Translations under genes and position numbers: made by a program | Notes under the pieces: generated by a model | The model's input: only the letters and a program-made list of their open reading frames with translations | The model's database searches: none | Told to the model about the DNA's origin: nothing | Assembly: GCA_029962745.1 (NCBI GenBank) | Contig: CM057151.1 | Location: 34,831,259-34,895,258, forward strand | Direction: 5' to 3' | DNA length: 64,000 nucleotides | DNA from: Echinometra lucunter | Taxonomy: Eukaryota > Echinodermata > Echinoidea > Camarodonta > Echinometridae | Shown: one piece after another, positions 12,501 through 23,300 of the stretch | Layout: every line of letters begins with the position of its first letter | How positions within the stretch are numbered: position 1 is the first letter of the stretch

Positions 12501-13689
12501 TTTCTGTAAAATATTTCATTTTTTAATCTGAAAACAAGGATTTCATAGCCTACACATTTATCAGACGTTATTAACAAAATGAATAACTATACCTGAAGAT
12601 CTTTGAGAGCAGAGTCTCTCTGACGTCTGGCTTCAGCCAGCTCCATCTCCAGGACCTGGATCTTCATCTTAGAGTCCAAATATTTGTCCTCTATCACTTT
12701 GGCCCTGTTTTCTGCCACCTCTATTCTCTTCTCCGATTCTGACACCAGACAAGAGATGTTCTTCAGGATGTCTCCGCTGTCTCCACTAACCCCAACACCA
12801 AGCTCTGAGGCAAGGCTCTGTCAATGACATCAAAGAACATGAAGAAGCAAGTTCAATAAATAATAATACTATTGATTAATTCTTAAGGACTACATCTTTA
12901 TTACAGTTTTATATTTATTGTTAAGACCCTTATACTAAAAAGCAGACTTACCAACCGAGTTTCAAAGAATTGGTTGCTGATGCATTTTTACGAACTATAC
13001 ATTTAAGTAAGCAGTTGATCAGTAACGTGTTTGATTATGAAGGTTCTTTCTCTCACAAGAATATAAGATGCAAACTTACGGCAAGCTGTTGATGGAGTTG
13101 TTCTTTCTCCATTGACTTCTGCAGATATTGCAGAAGCAGTTTGCCAGAGAGATGCTGGACAGCTGGTGGAGGTGTGATGGGAGATGGGGAGAATGTCGGG
13201 TCTTGAGAAGACCAGCACAACTTCTGTTTACAAGAACCACATCCAATATCAGTATAAAGACCAAAATAGTTATGATTTCAAGTTGAAGTTACAACGAAGA
13301 TTCAACATCATAATCTTTCAAACACTATAGACCTATATTTTTTTCTCACTGATCGGAATGGGTATTTCATGTGCCCATTTTGTGTCTGTAACTTTAGCAC
13401 CTCCCCCCCCCCTTTTTTTAAAATTTCATTCAAGCATTCACATACAAAACAGCAATTTTCAAAAATTTGAAATTGCTTAATCATCATTATTCAAGCTATT
13501 TACTTATTGGTTTGTTTGTTTGTTGGATTTATTTGTATTACTTATTATTTCATGATTTGATTTTTGTCTTACGTCCATTGAGTTAGCCACCGATGGTTTA
13601 ATGGCAACAGGAGAAGTTGACCCAACTCGGACTGAAGGTCTACCCAGGACCCAGGGGCGTGTGGGACGAATAAGTCGATTGGAATACAT
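9553..13689 (-). CDS. Coiled-coil protein kinase, ten coding exons, 573 aa
   Basis: Minus-strand exons are 13573-13689 (ATG at 13689), 13080-13223, 12593-12817, 12401-12462, 11866-12045, 11356-11475, 11009-11255, 10607-10803, 10123-10336 and 9553-9768 (TAG). All junctions are GT/AG and phases sum to 574 codons. Residues about 50-165 hold a Pro-rich patch and a charged coiled coil (SEKRIEVAENRAKVIEDKY). Residues about 185-285 are a Thr/Pro/Ser linker with TPETAP/TPDTAP repeats. The kinase domain (about 325-573) has a Gly loop GSGVHGTVY, the Val-Ala-Val-Lys-type lysine in IAVK (about 351), a helix-C Glu (about 372), the catalytic loop NDLKEDN (Asp about 454), DFG (about 476) and APE (about 509-511). 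The usual HRD Arg is absent, so it is a non-RD kinase. Catalysis looks possible. I cannot name the family or its substrate. The 5' UTR is not defined; the first three exons rest on frame and splice sites only. Confidence 0.8.
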
Positions 13690-14778
13690 CGGCTTGATAA
13701 AAATCTTTATTTCCAATGATAGAATAAAAAGGGAATTACGAAAAATGGAAAGAAGACTGTGAAAGAAAAAAGATTAAGAAAAATAAACACGATACAATGT
13801 GGTGAGCCCTAAGAAACCTTGCACATTTGCCAGTGTGTTACAGTCTATGGTTACAGTATAGAGTTCCCTCTACATTACCTAACTTAATTGTATTTGTACG
13901 AACGTGAGAAACTAAAGTGAACATATTTTTTGTCATAAAAAATAAGTCAATATTTGTCCATTTTTATTCAAACTTTTTCAAGTTATTCATACTCATGTTT
14001 AAATACCATACTAACCTGGATTTTTTTGAAAGAAGGAGTATAAAGTCGTAATATCGTAGAAAATCACCAAATTTTTTACAATAATATCTCGAGATCGCAA
14101 GAAGCAAGAGAATGTGGTTTGTTTACAGATAACCAGGGCGTGGTCTCTAAGGTGGAAACGCGCATCTGATGATGCAGGTGCGCGCATGCAGCACTGATCA
14201 TTCCTAATGAGGTAATCTGTTTTCTTAATTCTTGCAGAGTTGCAATAAATTTTCGTTTATTCTTGCACTTTATCGTTCAAGTAGAGAAGACATAATGCGA
14301 GAATGAACCTTTCTTGTTCACTTTTACCACTGGCTAGGATCATACGATTCAAAATCACTTCCAGATTTTAGATCCCAAATGAATATTGCACTGAACTAAC
14401 CCCGCCTCTAATTTTAAAGTGTCCCTTATTATGGTGACAAACGCTTAAGATGAACAGACGACGCAGAATTTCCAATGACGTATCAAGATTATGGCGTCAT
14501 CAGAATGTCGCATCATTTGACCAATCATTGAGACTGTTTCAAGCAGTTTCGGCTAAATCTTTTCAGCTTGCTTCTTGTAAGAAATTTTGAAGGTTTTACA
14601 TTTTCCTGATTTGATTTACTTTTATCTCTTAAATTTACCTGGAATAAAATTTTGCATGCATATATTATGAAAAGGTTTATAACAGTCATAAATTTTAACC
14701 TACTACCCAAACCCAGCCGTGTCCAGTCACAATGCGACTTGCCCACATCGGAGACTGAACTGCTATTTTCTTTTTCTC
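13690..14778. other. Upstream flank of the kinase gene
   Basis: About 1 kb upstream of the kinase start codon, AT-rich apart from a slightly CpG-richer patch near 14140-14200 (gcgcatctgatgatgcaggt, gcgcgcatgc). This is the likely location of its promoter and any noncoding first exon. No TATA box or other gene is evident. Confidence 0.4.
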
Positions 14779-14870
14779 TCCTTCTTCTTCTTCTTCTTCT
14801 TCTTCTTCTTCTTCTTCTTCTTCTTCTTCTTCTTCTTCTTCTTCCTTTCACTTTTCTTCTTCTTCTTCAT
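14779..14870. repeat. (TTC)n microsatellite
   Basis: About 22 uninterrupted TTC units, then an imperfect continuation to about 14880. Poly-Leu, poly-Phe and poly-Arg readings across it are artefacts. Confidence 0.95.
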
Positions 14871-15039
14871 ATTCTTCTTGTATGAATTATTATTACTATC
14901 ATTATATAATTATTATTCCTGATTATTATTCAGCGTGTAAATATCACGATTTTAACTTATTATTTTGTTCATATATATCGAGGACCCCGCTGGAAATAAC
15001 TCGAGCTTTCGTGGGTTATCCTGGTCAAGCTTACTGATC

Positions 15040-15425
15040 TGTTATTCTTCGATTTATGTATCCATTGTTGTGTTTTGGAGGCTTGGCAAATAAAATCAAT
15101 CAATCATTCAATCAATGTAACTTTCAACCAATCACGCGTGTTTGTCTTTGATGACGTGAGTGGTCTGGATGTGCACTATAGTGTTGCCATATTATAGGCT
15201 GCTAATGTGGGCCTGCTTCTTTTCGAATTTCGATAGACCGCTGGTATTCAGTTCGCTAAATTTTCACTGCTGGTTGTTGGTAGTATCCCTTTTATACTTC
15301 TTCGCATATACTTTGCAATTTAAAACTAATAACAACATTGTAAAGCGCATTGAAGTAGGTATATATTCACGTAATGGGCTATACAAATGTAATGTATTAT
15401 TATTACTATTGTTGTTATTATTAAA
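15040..15425 (+). repeat. Two retroelement 3'-tail remnants
   Basis: At about 15055-15118 a segment ending in aataaaatcaatcaatca plus imperfect repeats resembles a LINE 3' tail. At about 15335-15424 the motif taaagcgcattgaa... gggctatacaaatg followed by an (ATT)n tail matches the general shape of SINE/LINE 3' ends common in marine animals. Neither retains coding sequence; assignment is by pattern only. Confidence 0.4.
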
Positions 15426-16239
15426 AAAAAGAAAGTTCAGCAAAAAAAGAGGAAAACTCAAGAACACCGGGTATCTTCATTCATAGTTTTTAATTCTGAG
15501 GTGTTTTTGTTGTTTTTTTTTTATGATATTGGTTTTTCTGCCCATTTCCATCACCTCTTCATTCAATTTCATCAGTGTTCACTTCAATTTCGTCTAGAGA
15601 ATTAGCTTACTGAGCTAAAATCCTATTTCTTCAAATTTTCATGCATGTTCGTCTTTTGTCAATCAAATCAATTAAGCATTCAAATTCGTCAGTTGCCACT
15701 GAAATTCATCTCTGCCGCTAAGCGACTTATATTGGAATGCTATAGTATTAGATTCGTCGTTTAAAAAAAAATGCATTATTTCTCATTCAAATTCATCAAG
15801 TGTTATGTACCCCATATGCCATTTTTGTTTTATCGTGATAATTGTGGTCCATATTAAGGATTCATTTCTATTTTAAGAAAAGAAACAAAAATCAAAGTAT
15901 ATCATTATTATAATGGAATCAAATTAAAAAGTAATTTTGCCTTTATACCTTATACACCCACATGCTGTGTGTCGTTGTGACAGGTTCGTTATCTGTCAAT
16001 AGACAGTACATTTTGGGAGAATTTTGAATGAAACATTGATGAACATGAATGCCAATCCCGGGCCCGAAATCTATCATTACATCTTTAATGTTTGCAATCC
16101 GTTCAGGTATGTCACAGATACACTCATCCTGTCTGGTATGGGTCTGCGAAATACAGGAAAAATGTTATGCTTTGATGATTCATTGCGATTCCATGCGGTT
16201 CCATGCATGCCGCACACACACACACACACAACATTGACA

Positions 16240-16499
16240 ATATATGCGCGCTAGCCAAGCCTAGCCAGAGCTATAGAGCTCCAGCTCCAGGCCTGCCAGC
16301 CCCGGCCGGCCCCACGTATTGTAGGCGCCCCGGGCCCGTTGTTGTTTCATCCAGAGCGCAGCGCTAGCGCGCGCAGCGCATATGCTTTGTGTACGTATGC
16401 ATACGGTATAGTACGACGAGTCTGCCCCATAATCGTGTCCACTTTCTAGCTGCCTGTTACAATAACTTACATGTATATTGATTTATGATGGAATATTAA
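16240..16499 (+). promoter_or_regulatory. CpG-rich candidate promoter and 5' noncoding exon of the F-box gene
   Basis: This is one of the most GC- and CpG-rich segments of the window (gccccggccggccccacg, cgccccgggcccg, gcgcagcgctagcgcgcgc). It is followed by a perfect donor, attaag|gtaagt, at 16499/16500. The F-box gene's first coding exon begins with an acceptor (ttttctttag) at 20350, 15 bases before its ATG, so an upstream noncoding exon must exist; this is the best candidate. It is inference without transcript data. Confidence 0.35.
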
Positions 16500-17235
16500 G
16501 GTAAGTTAAGCTACATGGTCAAAGGTGGAGTAAAGTAGAACTAACTGAGGCTGAGCGAAGCCGAAGGTGGTGTGTGCATGTCGATAGTAATAATACGTAA
16601 AGCCAGGAATGAATCAATGAATGTGAATGGATACATCAGACTCGAGACCCGTCAGAGTCAGAGACATGACGAGTGAGTCAGTGCATGAATGCTAGTGCAG
16701 GTGCATATTTTAAGAATACCTGGCGAATGCTGGGCAGACTTAGAATGAGGCATGAGAATAACTTGCTCATATGCTTCACGTTGTTGGTAGTTGGTTGTTA
16801 TATTGTTGGGATTCAACATCATGGGGAAGACTTCCTTTTGCAGTGTTTTGCGACAGCCACCCAAATTTAGGGATACGACTTGGAATGATATTCTAGAGTC
16901 TAATAAAAAGTTAGATTTAGGTCTAGAATCTAATTTAGAGAGGGTGTATAAGCTGCACTCACCTCCCATTTTAGGCCTGTACTGTGAAGAGGCATGGGTA
17001 CTTTGGGAAATCGGTGTGCAGATTTAGATCTAATGCAGAATTACCTGTTCCTGTGTAATATTCTGCGAACTCAGAAAATGGAAATGAAAATGAGATTTTT
17101 TTTAATCGAAGAGGAAAGATTTGCCCCACGTTGCACATGGATCCGAAGCCTTTCTCATTATCGTGTGAATACCATGACCTCTGACATCGCTGTCTTAATC
17201 CGCTAGTCTAGGCCACAGGCGAACTAGGCATGCAA

Positions 17236-17946
17236 CATTGAAATGGTGATACATACATGATACATGTACATCATTACATGATAGTGTGCCATATCAGTAA
17301 GGCAGTGTATACAGCCACACGCGTGTGTCTTTACCTTACAGCCACACGCGTGTAGTTGTATCCACAGCATTGATATGAGGATACAGCCACACTTGTCTGA
17401 ATTCCCACTTGAAGTCTGTGCCGCGACAGCTATCGCTAGTGTGCACTGCACTGCACAAGCGATGTGTATTCATGCGATGGTATGTGTTGCGACTTGCAAA
17501 ACTTGGATCGTCACGAAGGTTTTATCTCCTGATTTGACTTATTATACAAACAATATTTTCACTTCATTCTCACCTGGTCAGCAAGCAGGTGACAATATAG
17601 TACAATATTATTTGTATTTCAGTGAATTTCAAGAGATAAAGCCTTCGTGACGATCCAAGTTTTGGGGTTTGGCAACAAACTGTCGCATGAATTTACACAT
17701 CGCTTGTGCAGTGCATGCATACACACTAGCGATAGCTGTAGCGGCGCAGAGTATAAGTGGGAATTCAGTTGAGTGTGGCTGTATCCTCATGTCGATGCTG
17801 TGGATACAACCACACGCGTGTGGCCGTAAGGTAAAGACACACGCGTGTGGCTGTATACACTGCCTATCAGTAAATGGTGGTATGCCTATAAATGTAGCGC
17901 ACTATAGCGTACTAAACATGTACATGTATCAGCATCACGTATCACC
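17236..17946. repeat. Long near-perfect hairpin (about 700 bp)
   Basis: The sequence folds about a 9-base loop at 17577-17585 (tcacctg / caggtga). Arms share cgtcacgaaggttttatctc with gagataaagccttcgtgacg, the acacgcgtgtg blocks on both sides, and ggcagtgtatacag with ctgtatacactgcc. Weaker pairing continues to about 17236 and 17946. No transposase or convincing ORF; the Cys/His-rich readings are by-products of the arms. Probably a foldback element. Confidence 0.8.
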
Positions 17947-18207
17947 ACGGATTAGGTCTACCGACGATGTTGGAAGTCATCAAATTTATATAATGAGATA
18001 AGCTTCAGATCTATGTGCAAGGTAAGGCAAACCCATCCTCTCCAATTAAAAAAATTTACCTTGTTTTCATTTTAATTTTCCAATCATTAGTTTTTGTGAT
18101 GTGGTTAGATAGAGCACTATGGTTGGAAACTACTACTCATTTTCCAATGTTTATGCCTCTCCAGAGGTGTAAAATGGAGTCATGTACAGCTTGATGTAAA
18201 TGTCAGA

Positions 18208-19888
18208 TATATATGTGATCTGCCGCCTCAAAACCAACAATAAGTCGCCAAAATTCATTTTTCTGTTTTACAACTCATCTGAAAGTAGAGATTCTCAGCT
18301 TTCCAATGGTATATGGCTCATCCAAATTGCTCTACAATAACCCCCCCCAAAACACATTATATAATTAGGAATCAATAGCCTCCATTCAGAGAAAACAGCC
18401 TTTGAAGTTCAAAGCAAAAGAGCGCTCAGCCCGAGCTCTTTTCGTGTGACCAGCGCAGCAGGTTATTCAATAGTCCATAGCAAACAGTGTGAAGGGATTA
18501 TCAGATTAGGCTCAAATTTGGCACATCTTAGGTTTAGGACCTAGTTTTTATTTTCCTCGAACCTTTTCAATACCTTGATGACATTTTACCTTAGACGGGA
18601 ATGAATGAAGACAGACACTGTACGCAACAGTGCATCAGAAGTCATGCTATTTGCAGATGACACAAAAATTTTCTCTGCAATTCACTCTACATCTGATGCC
18701 AAAAATCTACAAACAGATTTGACAAGACTCTTAGAATGGTCCCTTCGGTGGCAACTACCGTTCAATCAAGAGAAGTGTAAAGTCATTCACTATGGTAGAC
18801 AAAATCCTTGCTTCAGTTATTATATGTCAGATGAGAATACACCTATTCCTGCTGTCGAAGTAGAAACAGATCTAGGTGTAACCTTTGACCAGCAAATGAA
18901 ATTTTCGCAACATGTGAATGGTGTATGTGCTGCTGTAAATCGCAAGCTTGGAATTATCAAGCGTACCTTCTCTACCTTGGACAGAACAGGTTTTATGCAT
19001 TTGTACAAATCAGTTATAAGACCCAGACTTGAGTACTGCTCTACTGTGTGGCATCCAGTTTTGAAAAAGGACATAGAGAAAATAGAAAAAGTACAACGCA
19101 GAGCAACTCGCCAAGTACACTCAATACGGAATCTTAGTTATGATGAGAGATTGAAACATCTGAACTTGCCATCACTTGCCTATAGACGCCACAGAGCAGA
19201 TATGATTCAGATCTACAAAATCATGCATGGCCTCGACGATCTCGATCAGACTCACTTCTTTGATCGTCCATCAGGGAATAGAACTCGTGGCCATCGGTAC
19301 AAGATTGTAAAGAAGCAAGTCTACTCAAAGCTTAGACATGGCTACTTTTCACAAAGATGCATTAACGAATGGAATAACCTTTCCTCAGATGTAGTAGAGA
19401 GCTCGTCACTCAATAGTTTCAAATCGAACTTGTTAAAATTTTGGTCATCAAGAAAAGATAAATATGATCCGGAAGAGTCCTTTGCCTGTCCATGTTCTTC
19501 TACTGCTGTACAGCGCCATTAAAACAGTGTTCCAGTTTGAATTCTTCATTAGATGTCAACGAGAGGCAAATAAGTTTATAACTTTAAATGCCTACATCCA
19601 AGGTATTATCCAAGGTATTAGGTATTATAACTAAAGCGCCCTAAGACTCCATGCGGCAGTCAATTTGTATCGAGTGATAATGAGGAGTCATTTTATTGCT
19701 AAAAAACGTATTTCTGGGGCGAAATACGATCCCAAATCTCTGAGACATGATAGAATGATAATGAAACTACCCATTTCTATCAAAAACAGAAAATTGACCA
19801 ATCCGACCAAAATGACATTTTTGGCTGTTTTCTCAGTTGCAGTGCATGCGACTTATTGGTGGTTTTGAGCCGGCGGGTCACATATATA
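18208..19888. mobile_element. TIR element carrying a nested LINE fragment
   Basis: The left terminus (tatatatgtga at 18208, then ctcaaaacca, aataagtcgc) is matched inverted at the right (gcgacttatt, tggttttgag, tcacatatata ending 19888), giving TIRs of about 40 bp with a few mismatches. The TA-rich ends suggest a TA target site as in Tc1/mariner-type MITEs. The LINE fragment at about 18.6-19.6 kb lies inside, so the LINE inserted into the MITE, or the two share a composite history. Confidence 0.65.
18605..19522 (+). CDS. LINE reverse transcriptase, C-terminal fragment (5'-truncated, open)
   Basis: A 305-residue open frame begins just before the reverse-transcriptase active-site motif FADD (residues 16-19, the YxDD position). 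It continues through the rest of the palm and thumb (LEWSLRWQLPFNQEKCKVIH, DLGVTFDQQMKFSQHV) and a CR1/L2/jockey-like C-terminus (RRATRQV, CINEWNNLSSDVV). The endonuclease and the N-terminal half of the polymerase are missing, which is the classic result of aborted target-primed reverse transcription. The absence of stops suggests a fairly recent insertion. The noncoding tail after 19522 ends in short direct repeats (ccaaggtatta). The Met used as start is unlikely to be a true initiator. Exact LINE clade is uncertain. Confidence 0.8.
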   Translation: MKTDTVRNSASEVMLFADDTKIFSAIHSTSDAKNLQTDLTRLLEWSLRWQLPFNQEKCKVIHYGRQNPCFSYYMSDENTPIPAVEVETDLGVTFDQQMKFSQHVNGVCAAVNRKLGIIKRTFSTLDRTGFMHLYKSVIRPRLEYCSTVWHPVLKKDIEKIEKVQRRATRQVHSIRNLSYDERLKHLNLPSLAYRRHRADMIQIYKIMHGLDDLDQTHFFDRPSGNRTRGHRYKIVKKQVYSKLRHGYFSQRCINEWNNLSSDVVESSSLNSFKSNLLKFWSSRKDKYDPEESFACPCSSTAVQRH

Positions 19889-20365
19889 CAAACATCCAGT
19901 TCGCACAGCAGGCCATACCTCTTTACAGGTAGTGGGGATGTCAGCACACCTATGATTTGACTTAATATGGAATTAGAGCTGAATAAGTCAAAAGTTCATT
20001 GTTTTTTTTCCTAAATACAGGTAGGAAGTGTCCCCACAATCTCATTCTCATCCATAATTGTTCACTTGATACAAACAGTTCACAATTTTTTCGACCTGAA
20101 AAGATCAAATTTTGAGGTGCCTTAAGTCAGATAGAGCATCAGAATCACTTCAAAGTAGGTGTACATTTTGAAACATATTTGATTTGAAACATCATAAAAA
20201 TAAATCATTTAATCTCCTTTCCACTTCCCGAATTGAAGATCATCTTCAAAGAAAACCCCAAAAGTAATGTGCAGACAGTAGCTAAATGACATTTACTTTT
20301 GCTTACAAGTATTATTACAGTGTACTGTATCTTGATCTATTTTTCTTTAGAAATTTATCTCCACC

Positions 20366-23300
20366 ATGGATGGGCGTGATAACTCTAATGTTGGGTCAAG
20401 TGACTCAGAAGGCGTTCCTGCCAGGCCTCCCCCCAAAAGAGCCAAGTCCAAATCCAGGGTCTGGGACAGGGTGGCTCGACTCGCCAGGAGGACCAGGAGT
20501 TCAAGAGAAGGGGACAGTGACTTTGCCTCAACGGGAGAAGAAGCAGGAGAGGCAGATCTTCCATCAGAGCAGATGGATCTGAGTGATGGACCTTCCACCA
20601 GCTCGTACCTTGCACCAAATTCTAGGAAACAGCAACTTTCTGACTGCAGTTCATCCAGCGAAGGTGATCTGGCAACATGTAGCAATACAGGGAGGTTATC
20701 AAGGCATAACGGTTACAATCCTCCGGATAACAGTGAAGTTGTTTACCAGCACTGCGTCCGTCCAAGTGCTGTCAAGGCAATGTGCAGACCGGCTGAACTG
20801 AAACTTCAGAGTGAACATGTGCAGTTAAGAAAGAAACGAAACCCAAACAGTACGATACAGTGCAGACATTCAGATTGTGCTCTTGACGTGCATAGGAATC
20901 GCAATGACTGTTGCCATTGTCCAGCTTGCTGTTGTTGTCGCCGTGGTAATGTAGGCACTACCTCAGGGAGTTGGCCTAGGAATCGGTCTTGCCCTCTGCG
21001 CATGAGTCTGAGAATGCCCATCCAGCCGCCCAAGGCTGTCCAGTCTCCGTCCTCATCACCTCGTGGCAAGAACCTGTGGAAGCGAAACTCAGTACAAGGT
21101 CCTCTCATGACCAAATCAGTGTCCCTCCAAAGTGAGCGTCCAGGCAGCGCCATGTATGACATGAGGATAGCCAACATGGAGTGTGGGGAAGAAGAAAAAG
21201 CTGCATTGAGAGCTAATCGATCACTGGACATGCTACACAGTGCTGTTATGCATGATGTCAAGGGATTATCAAGAAGCATTCCATTGTTCTGTGATCAGGA
21301 TAGGACAATTGATGAACAGAATGGTAATGAACTGAAAGCAAAAGAGAAAGCTGTTGATCAGTGGAAAGATAAAGTCTCAGGACCAGTTTTCAAGGAAAGA
21401 TTAGAGGTGAGTATTAATTATAGAAGTTTTAAAAGACAGGTACTAGTCTATGTTATCCCTCTTTGATGTTCATGGGCCGTATTCTGAAAATTATTTTATC
21501 TCTAAAATGTTCGTATCTTCACTGTTAAGATAAAATCGGTATTCTGAAAATTGTCTTAGCTTTTCTCTTAACTTTTGTTGTATCTTTTCTTTTTACAATC
21601 TACGCATGATCATACATGTAATTTACATATGCGCACTAAGGTAATATCTCAAGATAATAGGTATTCTGAAAATCAATTGTTGTATCCTTTATTTATATCA
21701 TCTTGCATTTCGCGCTATTTTCAGCGGGCGCGAATTCTAGAACACGTGAAAATATTAGCATGATTTCCTATGCTTGTTTTGAATGGACACTGAATTGCGC
21801 GCTCCAGCTGATTATATAATGCATATTTGAATCCAGGGTGCTTGCCTGTGTGTACTAGTTGCGGATCTGCCATATGCATTTGAATGGACTGCGTGTGTGC
21901 GAAACAATAAATGAAGCCGCACTGGTGTGTAGGCTTGCGTGCCTAATTTTTTCATCCAAATGAGACCATTTAAGTGCTAAGTTATAGCTAGGGAAGGAAA
22001 ACAATAGTCATGCATTGAATCTTACATTTTAGTTTTGGGAGCGAGTAATTGTGCGGCGTGAATTCAAGAACCCGCGAATATGTTTTCGAGTCGCTCAGCG
22101 CGAAAAATTAATCACGCGAAAAATATCGGCGTTTACAGTATCTCAGAGTCCAATCTTTTAAACTACATGTATGTATATGTAAAAGTGTCAAATTCCCAAC
22201 TTATGTCTATGACTATGACTGTGTAAATGCACTATTACCGAGTTCGTAAATCCTTGGACAGCAGAATTCAAGCAGCAGAAATGTGGTTCTTGAGAAGAAT
22301 GCTTAGGATACCTTGGACTGACAGAATATCAAACGAAGAAGTACTCGATAAGGCATGCTTTGATAGATCCCTCCTTAACATCATATGATAAAACAACTTC
22401 AGTTGGGTATAATATGAGAAGTGAAGCACTGAAGGCACATAAAACAGGATACTGACAGGAAAACATGAGTGAAAGAGAAGCAGATGAAGGCAAAGCATAA
22501 AATACATAGATAAGTTCATTGGGCTGACTAGTAACAATAGTAACAGCACATTACAAATAACCAGAGATAAATGAGATGGAAAGCCTTGATCGCCATTGTC
22601 TGGAACAGACAAGGGACCTAGCAAGCAAGCACTGAGTTCATGCACTCTCCAGTCAGTTCTACGAGCCTACTGACTATGCCTTTAAATATGACTAAACAAA
22701 GTTTTACCAAATCCTGTTTTGATTTTGATGAGTCAGTCCATTGTGTAAATTTATATACATTTTATGTCATTGGCAACAGCAAAAAGGTTTTGTTTTGTTG
22801 TTTGGTTTGTTTTTGGTTTGGTTTTAGTCCATTTCCTTTGTTTGTTTGTGTGATTTTTTTCTCTCTTGCTAGTAAATCACACATTTGGTTCCTATAGCAA
22901 CCGTTGGACTTCAGGTAGAAAAATACATGCATTCAGGGTTGTGCCTAGCAGGGATATGGACAAAGTTTAATGAGCCTGTTACTGCATAATTTCAAATTGC
23001 AGAAGTGCTCTGATCCTCCCAAAGTATTTCCTGGCCTGAGTATGATGAAAGACCACTACATGTACACTCTAAGTTATACAAGTATAATCTAACAAGACCC
23101 TTACTGCCTGCTTGCACAAATCTCTCTCTCTCTTTTTTTTTTTTTTTATGATTCTTGTTTTTAAGACAACCTACACTGTAGGCAGCATCCCACAAGATAT
23201 CAGATAGTCAAATGTCCAAGTTTGCCAATAGCAGCCCATTGTAACTTTATCAAGTTTTAGTAGAATGTCATTATACTAAGTACAAAAGTCTGTTGTAAGA

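Noticed and set aside
13690..13716. A longer N-terminus for the kinase
   Set aside because: The upstream in-frame codon is TTG, not ATG; the first ATG is at 13689.
14525..14922. Open frames rich in Arg, Leu or Phe
   Set aside because: They are translations of the (TTC)n/(GAA)n microsatellite.
17224..18001. Several Cys/His-containing ORFs on both strands, similar to one another
   Set aside because: The similarity comes from the hairpin arms encoding inverse copies; there is no independent coding evidence.
20347..21279. Long minus-strand ORFs under the F-box first exon
   Set aside because: They are shadows of a GC-richer coding exon on the other strand; no motifs.
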